From Pseudomonas sp. PSB18 (GTDB taxonomy: Bacteria > Pseudomonadota > Gammaproteobacteria > Pseudomonadales > Pseudomonadaceae): a DNA stretch of 64,000 nt. Below the pieces are notes generated by a model. The model worked only from the letters and a program-made list of their open reading frames with translations, was not told the DNA's origin and did no database searches. The stretch covers positions 1 through 64,000 of the forward strand of contig NZ_NOIN01000005.1 of NCBI RefSeq assembly GCF_014596565.1, read 5' to 3'. Shown here piece after piece: positions 60,617 to 64,000 of this stretch (its first letter is position 1; every line of letters begins with the position of its first letter). The position numbers and the translations under genes were made by a program.

Positions 60617-61942
60617 TCAAAGCACCTGTTCAGCCTGCGCGGCTTTCAGGAGCGGTTCACGACGCGCCAGTGGTTTGCTCGCGATGATTACCAACGCTGC
60701 GCAGAGAAACACGCAACCGACGGCGACGATGCCAGGGTTCATGCTTGCCGTTGATGTCTTCGCCCAACCGATCACCGCTGGCCCCCAGAAACCGCCGCAA
60801 AGGCCGATGGTGTTGATCAGGGCGATACCTCCCGCTGCCGCTTCGCCTTTGATCAGCTCGGAGGGCATCGCCCACAAGACCGTGTAGGCCATGAACATCA
60901 TGGCGATCGCCAGCGTCAGCAGAACCATTGATAACATCAGGTTCCCATCGGCAGAAGGATACAAAAGTATCAGTACCGCCCCGACGGCTGCCGGGACCGC
61001 ACAGTGGTAGCGACGCTCGCCAAAGCGGTCGGAGCGGCGTCCGATCCAATACATGCCGGCGCCCGCCGCCACGTAGGGAATGGCCGCGCACCACCCTAAC
61101 TGCATCATGTCGTGGACACCTTGGGCCTTGAGGATTGCCGGCAGCCAGAAGCTCATGGCGTAGATCGAAAAAATGATGCAGAAGTAGGCGCTCGCCAGGA
61201 TGTAGATCCTGCGATCGCGCAACACGGCCCGGAACGAATGCGCGCCGCCTGGGGCAGCACCCAGCTCACGCTGGAGCATCTGTTTTTCCTCGCTGCTCAA
61301 CCAGCGAGCCTCGGCCGGATGGTTGCACAGGTAGAAATAGGCAAACACACCGAGCAAGACGCAGGGCAAGCCTTCAATCAGGAACATCCATTGCCACCCG
61401 GCAAGCCCACCCACGCCTTCGAACGTGGTGATCAACCAGGCCGAAAGCGGCCCGCCGACAATACCGCCTGCGGGGCCGGCGATGAACACGATCGCGATGG
61501 CCCGGGCCATGCGCTTGGGGCCGTACCAGCAGGACAGGTAATAGATCATCCCCGGGGCGAATCCGGCTTCGAAAACACCCAGTAGAAAGCGCATGGCATA
61601 GAACATCGGCACGTTGCGCACGAACAACATGCACGCCGAGGTAATGCCCCATAACACCAGGATGCGACTGAAGGTTCTTCTCGCCCCCACCCGAGGCAAC
61701 ATCAGGTTGCTGGGCAGTTCGAACAACACATAGCCCAGGAAGAACACCCCTGCCCCGACACCATAAGCCGCATCGGACAGCCCGAGGTCATTTTGCATTT
61801 GCAATTTGGCAAAGCCGACATTGATTCGGTCCAGGTAGGCGAAAACGTAGCAAACGAACAGGAGTGGCAACAGGCGCCAATTGAGCTTGCGGTACAACGT
61901 TGAAAGGGCTGCGCTGGGTACCGGATTCACGATGGTCGACAT
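60617..61942 (-). CDS. MFS transporter, anion:cation symporter (ACS) type
   Basis: 441 aa from the ATG at 61942. It has 12 membrane segments with ACS/phthalate-permease family motifs: [58 protein letters not shown] (about 19-77), and [24 protein letters not shown]. This family imports organic anions such as tartrate, galactonate or hydroxyphenylacetate. It is first in a run of three minus-strand genes (transporter, creatininase-like, aldehyde dehydrogenase) divergent from the LysR regulator, so it probably imports the pathway substrate. Confidence 0.9.
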   Translation of the reverse strand: MSTIVNPVPSAALSTLYRKLNWRLLPLLFVCYVFAYLDRINVGFAKLQMQNDLGLSDAAYGVGAGVFFLGYVLFELPSNLMLPRVGARRTFSRILVLWGITSACMLFVRNVPMFYAMRFLLGVFEAGFAPGMIYYLSCWYGPKRMARAIAIVFIAGPAGGIVGGPLSAWLITTFEGVGGLAGWQWMFLIEGLPCVLLGVFAYFYLCNHPAEARWLSSEEKQMLQRELGAAPGGAHSFRAVLRDRRIYILASAYFCIIFSIYAMSFWLPAILKAQGVHDMMQLGWCAAIPYVAAGAGMYWIGRRSDRFGERRYHCAVPAAVGAVLILLYPSADGNLMLSMVLLTLAIAMMFMAYTVLWAMPSELIKGEAAAGGIALINTIGLCGGFWGPAVIGWAKTSTASMNPGIVAVGCVFLCAALVIIASKPLARREPLLKAAQAEQVL

Positions 61943-61961
61943 GGGCGTCTCCAATGTTCTT

Positions 61962-62049
61962 GTTGCTCTGACGTGTCGAAGATGTTGCGCCGACAGCGTG
62001 AATAGCAGCAAGAGCAACTATGTTCGTGTAACGTTGCTCTATGGGCAAC
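61962..62049. promoter_or_regulatory. Three copies of GTTGCTCT between MFS and LysR genes
   Basis: GTTGCTCT occurs at 61962-61969 and 62033-62040 on the plus strand and at 62011-62018 on the minus strand. The last copy is part of GTTGC-N7-GCAAC (62033-62049). Multiple inverted copies in a divergent LysR promoter are consistent with regulator binding sites. Confidence 0.5.
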
Positions 62050-62072
62050 GCAGAATCGGGAGGACACCAGCC

Positions 62073-63017
62073 ATGCGCGAGATCAACCAGCAACGCCTGC
62101 GCTATTTTCATGAGGTGCTGACCCACGGATCGATCCGTGGCGCGGCGGACAGCATCAACACCTCCCCCTCGGTGATCACCCGCCAGATCAAGTTGCTGGA
62201 AGAGGAATTGGGCGCCCGGCTGTTTGAGCGCCAGGCCCGTGGCGTCCAGCCCACCGAGGCAGCCGCGCACCTGCTGGAGTTCTGGCGCGGCTATCGATCA
62301 CATCAGGAGAAGCTCGAAGATCAGCTCCAGGCCATCAAGGGGCTGCAACAGGGACACGTGCGGGTGGTCATCAGCGAAGGCTACGTCGATACCCTGGTGG
62401 ACCACGTGCTCGCACCGTTCTGCAAACAGTACCCCAAGCTCGACGTCAGGCTGGACATATTGCCCGTGGACGATGTCCTGAACGAAATCGCGGAAAATCG
62501 CGCGCACATCGGCCTGGCCTACAACCCGCCTCCCCACGCTCACATCGATTATCGAGCGACGTCCCGGCAGCCTGTCATGTTGCTGGTTCGCCCGGACCAT
62601 CCGCTGGCCTTGAAAGGGACGATGGCAACCGTCGCCGATTTGCTCGACTGCCAAATGGTGCTGACGCCGCCGACTTTCGGTATCGGTCACGCGCTGAAGA
62701 TGCTCGAGTACGCCGAGAAGATCGAAATCCGTCCGGCGCTGGTCAGCAACTCCTTGGCCGCGCTCAAGCGCCTGGTCGCGAGCGGCGAGTTTGCCTCGCT
62801 GTTGGGCGAAGTGGCGGCCTATCGGGAGATTGCGCAAGGCAGCCTCGCGGTGGTGGCCGTCGATCATCCACTGTTCCAGGAGGTCGAGGCGAAACTGCTG
62901 GTGAAGTCCGGACGCCCGCTGGCGGCCCCTGCTCAGGAGCTGCTGAACTGGATGTTGCAGCGGTTGCCGATGTTCGCGTCCGGCAACCCTGCACAAGAAC
63001 CCGGTTCAGCCGTTTGA
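62073..63017 (+). CDS. LysR family regulator of the creatininase/MFS locus
   Basis: 314 aa from the ATG at 62073 with GGGAGG (62058-62063). N-terminal helix-turn-helix ([56 protein letters not shown], about 8-63) and a LysR effector domain ([52 protein letters not shown]). Divergent from the MFS gene, so likely regulator of that operon. It overlaps the convergent second creatininase gene by 12 bp. Confidence 0.9.
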   Translation: MREINQQRLRYFHEVLTHGSIRGAADSINTSPSVITRQIKLLEEELGARLFERQARGVQPTEAAAHLLEFWRGYRSHQEKLEDQLQAIKGLQQGHVRVVISEGYVDTLVDHVLAPFCKQYPKLDVRLDILPVDDVLNEIAENRAHIGLAYNPPPHAHIDYRATSRQPVMLLVRPDHPLALKGTMATVADLLDCQMVLTPPTFGIGHALKMLEYAEKIEIRPALVSNSLAALKRLVASGEFASLLGEVAAYREIAQGSLAVVAVDHPLFQEVEAKLLVKSGRPLAAPAQELLNWMLQRLPMFASGNPAQEPGSAV

Positions 63018-63800
63018 AACCTGCGACTCGGCCCCGGTGAGCCTGAACTCCGACCGCACCGCCTGGACAATGCCGCTGATGACATCCGCCACCAGCAACC
63101 GTCCCTTCTCTGCGCTCGACCCCAGCGCGGAGGACAGCACGCCGCTGGCCGGCACCCATTCGGTTCGGGTCGGGTACATGTCGTAGACCGGGAATTCGGC
63201 CGGTCCGTGGTCAGGGATTTGGTCCAGGCTCACCAGTTCCGGGTGGTAATGCAGCATCATCGACGTCTCGATAACCGCTGCGTGCTCCAGTGCGATGCCC
63301 GGAAAACCGTTCGGAAAGATCTTGTCGAGGGTCTTTGATTTGACGAACTCCCAGTGCTCCAGGCGCATGACCTCCAGCCCAGCTTCCGGACCGATATCGC
63401 GCATCGCCAGCTCGATGCCTTCGGTCACGAACCATTGGTTTTCATAGTGACCGATCACCAGGACCAGGCGCTTCACGCCATGGCGATGAAACTCGCGCAC
63501 GGCATCGCGGACCATGGCGATCAGCGTCGCGCCATCCACGCTGGTGGTGCCGCAGAAGTGCTGCCCGCCTCCACACTTGGGCTGGGATTTATAGCCGTAG
63601 GACAAGGCCGGGGCGACCATGCCGTCGATCTTGCGGGCCACGTCTTCACTGATTGCACTGGCGAGCAAGGCGTCAGTCCCCAAGGGCAGATGAGGCCCGT
63701 GCTGCTCCGTGGCGCCGATGGGCAGCAATACCACGGCACCTGATTGCACCCGGCGCTCATAGTCCACCCAACTGATGTTATCCATCCGGACAGGGTTCAT
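63006..63800 (-). CDS. Creatininase (creatinine amidohydrolase) family, copy 2
   Basis: 264 aa from the ATG at 63800 (AGGAG upstream). It is closer than copy 1 to true creatininase of P. putida: [17 protein letters not shown] (about 29-45, metal-binding Glu, His and Asp), [18 protein letters not shown], the [21 protein letters not shown] segment ([21 protein letters not shown]), LEHWEFVKS with the substrate-contacting Trp, and [12 protein letters not shown] with metal/catalytic His and Glu. Predicted to hydrolyse creatinine or a similar cyclic amide. No creatinase or sarcosine oxidase is in view, so the substrate stays open. Confidence 0.88.
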   Translation of the reverse strand: MNPVRMDNISWVDYERRVQSGAVVLLPIGATEQHGPHLPLGTDALLASAISEDVARKIDGMVAPALSYGYKSQPKCGGGQHFCGTTSVDGATLIAMVRDAVREFHRHGVKRLVLVIGHYENQWFVTEGIELAMRDIGPEAGLEVMRLEHWEFVKSKTLDKIFPNGFPGIALEHAAVIETSMMLHYHPELVSLDQIPDHGPAEFPVYDMYPTRTEWVPASGVLSSALGSSAEKGRLLVADVISGIVQAVRSEFRLTGAESQVSNG

Positions 63801-63895
63801 GGTTTTACTCCTGTGTCGTTGCAAAGCGGCCAAGCCTGGACGCCAGGCTCTGTACCTAGTGGCGCCCAGGCGAAACCCGGTGATGCCGTGCGGGC

Positions 63896-64000
63896 TTATG
63901 CCCGCCGCGGATACCAGGACTCCGGCTCCGGATAATCCCAGTCGGCAGGAAAGGCATAGGTTTCGAAGACCGTGGTGGTGTCGGCCTCGGTGCCGAAGAA
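63896..64000 (-). CDS. C-terminal end of an unrecognised gene
   Basis: The minus-strand frame is open from the window edge to a TAA at 63896-63898, giving the last 34 residues (start FFGTEADTTTVFETYAFP, end WYPRRA). Codon use is protein-like and it lies 95 bp upstream of, and on the same strand as, the second creatininase gene, so it is probably in that operon. Too little is visible to assign a family. Confidence 0.6.
   Translation of the reverse strand, partial: FFGTEADTTTVFETYAFPADWDYPEPESWYPRRA

Noticed and set aside
1..64000. tRNA, rRNA genes, integrases or transposases
   Set aside because: I scanned for these by eye and saw none; apart from the REP elements no mobile element is apparent.

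Overview
The window is high-GC DNA (AT-richer in a few intergenic stretches) typical of a fluorescent Pseudomonas. Supporting this are a modular nonribosomal peptide synthetase (NRPS) with dual condensation/epimerisation domains and tandem thioesterases, an OprD porin, a Pseudomonas-type REP doublet, type VI secretion (T6SS) vgrG and DUF2169/DUF4150 genes, and several LysR-controlled catabolic units. Species cannot be fixed from this window alone.

Region 1 (1-26562) is the 3' half of an NRPS cluster. It holds the end of one NRPS (about two and a half modules), a complete five-module NRPS ending in two thioesterases, and an MFS transporter, all overlapping by a few bases as one operon. Residues read from the adenylation pockets suggest a C-terminal stretch Val/Ile(partial)-Ala-Gln-Ala-Val-Ala-Pro-Thr. 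I do not recognise a known lipopeptide ending this way. A REP doublet lies in frame inside the first codons of the transporter.

Region 2 (26563-32565) is a compact regulatory island. It holds a gene for a secreted 30-residue peptide with two Cys and a Gly-rich tail, a membrane hybrid histidine kinase, two paralogous 210-aa LuxR-type response regulators, a BamE-like lipoprotein and an isocitrate lyase/PEP mutase family enzyme. An 18-bp motif (ATAG-N10-CTAT type) recurs upstream of the peptide gene, upstream of the lipoprotein gene, and as a tandem pair between the second regulator and the enzyme gene. This looks like an unrecognised local regulon beside the NRPS, and is the best candidate for a new system here.

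Region 3 (32619-44886) holds a cytochrome c, a secreted zinc-phospholipase-like protein followed by an apparently frameshifted lipoprotein, and a T6SS effector island. The island comprises DUF2169 protein, ketoacyl-synthase-like protein, DUF4150 protein with a putative nuclease tail, and probable immunity protein on the minus strand, and VgrG, DUF6484 protein and TIGR02270 protein on the plus strand. A divergent SDR/TetR pair with a perfect 16-bp palindrome separates the two halves.

Region 4 (44890-58101) is metabolic and accessory. It has DUF1810, a DJ-1/PfpI protein, a putative operon galD-like tautomerase/dctA-like/citrate symporter/OprD with a divergent LysR gene, GNAT, RidA, LysR, a quinone oxidoreductase with a WYL regulator, a DUF1289 pair, and NADAR. 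Region 5 (58309-64000) is a catabolic locus with an aldehyde dehydrogenase, two creatininase-family amidohydrolases, an MFS transporter, a LysR regulator and the end of one unrecognised gene. Several intergenic regions carry clear operator-like palindromes, listed separately.
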